Shown one piece after another: positions 4,736 through 5,717 of a stretch of DNA of 5,717 nt (positions within the stretch are counted from its first letter, which is position 1; every line of letters starts with the position of its first letter). Position numbers and translations under genes: made by a program. This DNA is from Bacteroidota bacterium. GTDB taxonomy: Bacteria > Bacteroidota > Bacteroidia > Flavobacteriales > Weeksellaceae. Location of the stretch: assembly GCA_023448955.1 (NCBI GenBank), contig JAEXJU010000215.1, positions 1-5,717 on the forward strand, read 5' to 3'. The notes beneath the pieces were generated by a model. That model saw only the letters and a list, made by a program, of their open reading frames with translations, was not told where the DNA came from and did no database searches.

Positions 4736-5717
4736 CTAACCCAACAATTTATCTCTAACTTTATTAAACTGATATTCGATTTCATCCAGGCAAAGATTTC
4801 CTAAACTGCCTTGATGCGTATGATTCAATTCTTTGTGATCATATTCAAAAACGTTATTTTCAATCTCCTGTCCGATTTGGATATAAGCATCTCGGAATGA
4901 TTTTCCTTTTTTCACTTCTTCGTTAATTTTTTCTACGCTGAAGATGTATTTGTATTTTTCATCGTCCAGAATATGGTCTTTCACTTCGATATCTGGAAGC
5001 GTGTAAATCAATATTTCTAAACATTCTTTCAAAGAATCAATTGCTGGGAAAAGGATTTCTTTGGTCAATTGCAAATCTCTGTGATATCCGGACGGCAGAT
5101 TATTCGTCAGCAAAATCAACTCATTTGGCAATGCCTGAATTCTGTTGCATCTTGCTCTCACCAACTCGAAAATATCCGGATTTTTCTTGTGTGGCATTAT
5201 GCTGCTTCCCGTTGTAAATTCTTTCGGAAAGCTGATAAAATCAAAATTTTGACTTAAATAAAGACAAATATCGTAAGAAAATTTACTTAAACTTCCAGCC
5301 AAAACCGACAATGAATTTGCCAATAACTTTTCCGACTTTCCCCGAGTCATTTGCGCATAAACCACATTATAATTCAACGTTCTGAAACCGATTTTGTAAG
5401 TCGTACTTTCTCTGTCAATCGGGAAAGCTGAACCGTAACCAGCGCCAGAACCTAAAGGATTTTTGTTGATGATATTTTTCGTCGCAAACAGCAATTCCAA
5501 ATCGTCCACCAAAGATTCTGCGTACGCACCAAACCATAATCCGAAAGACGATGGCATCGCAACCTGCAAATGCGTGTAACCAGGCAACAAAACGTTTTTA
5601 TGAAGATTCGCTTTGTCTTTCAGAATTTGAAAAAATGAATCTGTGAGTTCTGTAATTTCACGGATTTCATCTAACAAATACAATTTGATATCCGTTAAAA
5701 CCTGGTCATTTCTAGAC
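4736..5717 (-). CDS. argH: Argininosuccinate lyase, C-terminal part (5' end outside window)
   Basis: This enzyme cleaves argininosuccinate to arginine and fumarate, the last step of arginine synthesis. The frame is open to the right edge, so 326 residues plus the stop are visible out of roughly 430-460. The fragment begins in the conserved SRNDQVLTD motif (5716-5690). It continues with LLPGYTHLQVAMPSSFG, which carries the catalytic-region His, then NKNPLGSGAGYGSAFPIDR, and the fumarase/aspartase superfamily signature GSSIMPHKKNPD (about residues 170-181 of the fragment), whose flexible loop contains the catalytic Ser. The C-terminal HTHQGSLGNLCLDEI region is intact and the ORF ends in TAG. 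A TTG at 5683 is only an internal Leu codon and not a start, because the lyase motif continues upstream of it. It converges on the Lrp-type gene across a repeat-filled spacer. Its promoter is outside the window. Confidence 0.96.
   Translation of the reverse strand, partial: SRNDQVLTDIKLYLLDEIREITELTDSFFQILKDKANLHKNVLLPGYTHLQVAMPSSFGLWFGAYAESLVDDLELLFATKNIINKNPLGSGAGYGSAFPIDRESTTYKIGFRTLNYNVVYAQMTRGKSEKLLANSLSVLAGSLSKFSYDICLYLSQNFDFISFPKEFTTGSSIMPHKKNPDIFELVRARCNRIQALPNELILLTNNLPSGYHRDLQLTKEILFPAIDSLKECLEILIYTLPDIEVKDHILDDEKYKYIFSVEKINEEVKKGKSFRDAYIQIGQEIENNVFEYDHKELNHTHQGSLGNLCLDEIEYQFNKVRDKLLG

Noticed and set aside
5681..5683. TTG as the argH start codon
   Set aside because: The reading frame continues to the window edge and encodes the conserved SRNDQVLTD motif upstream, so this is an internal Leu and the gene is cut by the window.

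Overview
The window looks like chromosomal DNA from a flavobacterium, most likely a Chryseobacterium-type member of the Bacteroidota. This rests on AT-rich intergenic DNA, TAnnTTTG-type -7 promoter boxes, little sign of Shine-Dalgarno sequences, flavobacterial-looking proteins and short-unit intergenic repeats. The genus is inferred from pattern, not from a search.

Layout from the right edge, following the mostly minus-strand gene order: argH (argininosuccinate lyase, 5' end outside the window); a convergent spacer with a 16-bp inverted repeat; a plus-strand Lrp/AsnC-family regulator; a 242-bp divergent promoter region; pyrB (aspartate carbamoyltransferase catalytic subunit) with an intrinsic terminator after it; a carA leader made largely of 7-bp repeats; carA (carbamoyl-phosphate synthase small subunit); a small S23/IVP-type four-helix-bundle gene bracketed by inverted 8-bp repeat arrays; and carB (large subunit), which runs off the left edge after about 445 residues. 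No gene-free stretch exceeds 300 bases.

The enzymes share one metabolic node. CarA and CarB make carbamoyl phosphate, PyrB commits it to pyrimidines, and ArgH completes arginine synthesis, the other main use of carbamoyl phosphate. The Lrp-type regulator sits between the argH and pyrB sides, but its target cannot be read from the sequence.

Two structures deserve most attention. First, pyrB appears to have a transcribed leader of about 120 nt that contains a possible 24-codon peptide, a U-rich tract and an intrinsic terminator just before the gene. This layout resembles the UTP-sensitive pyrBI attenuator of enteric bacteria. Second, the four-helix-bundle gene between carA and carB lies within imperfect inverted arrays of octamers, one of which encodes the last nine residues of CarA. 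This looks like an intervening-sequence-type element inserted into the car operon.
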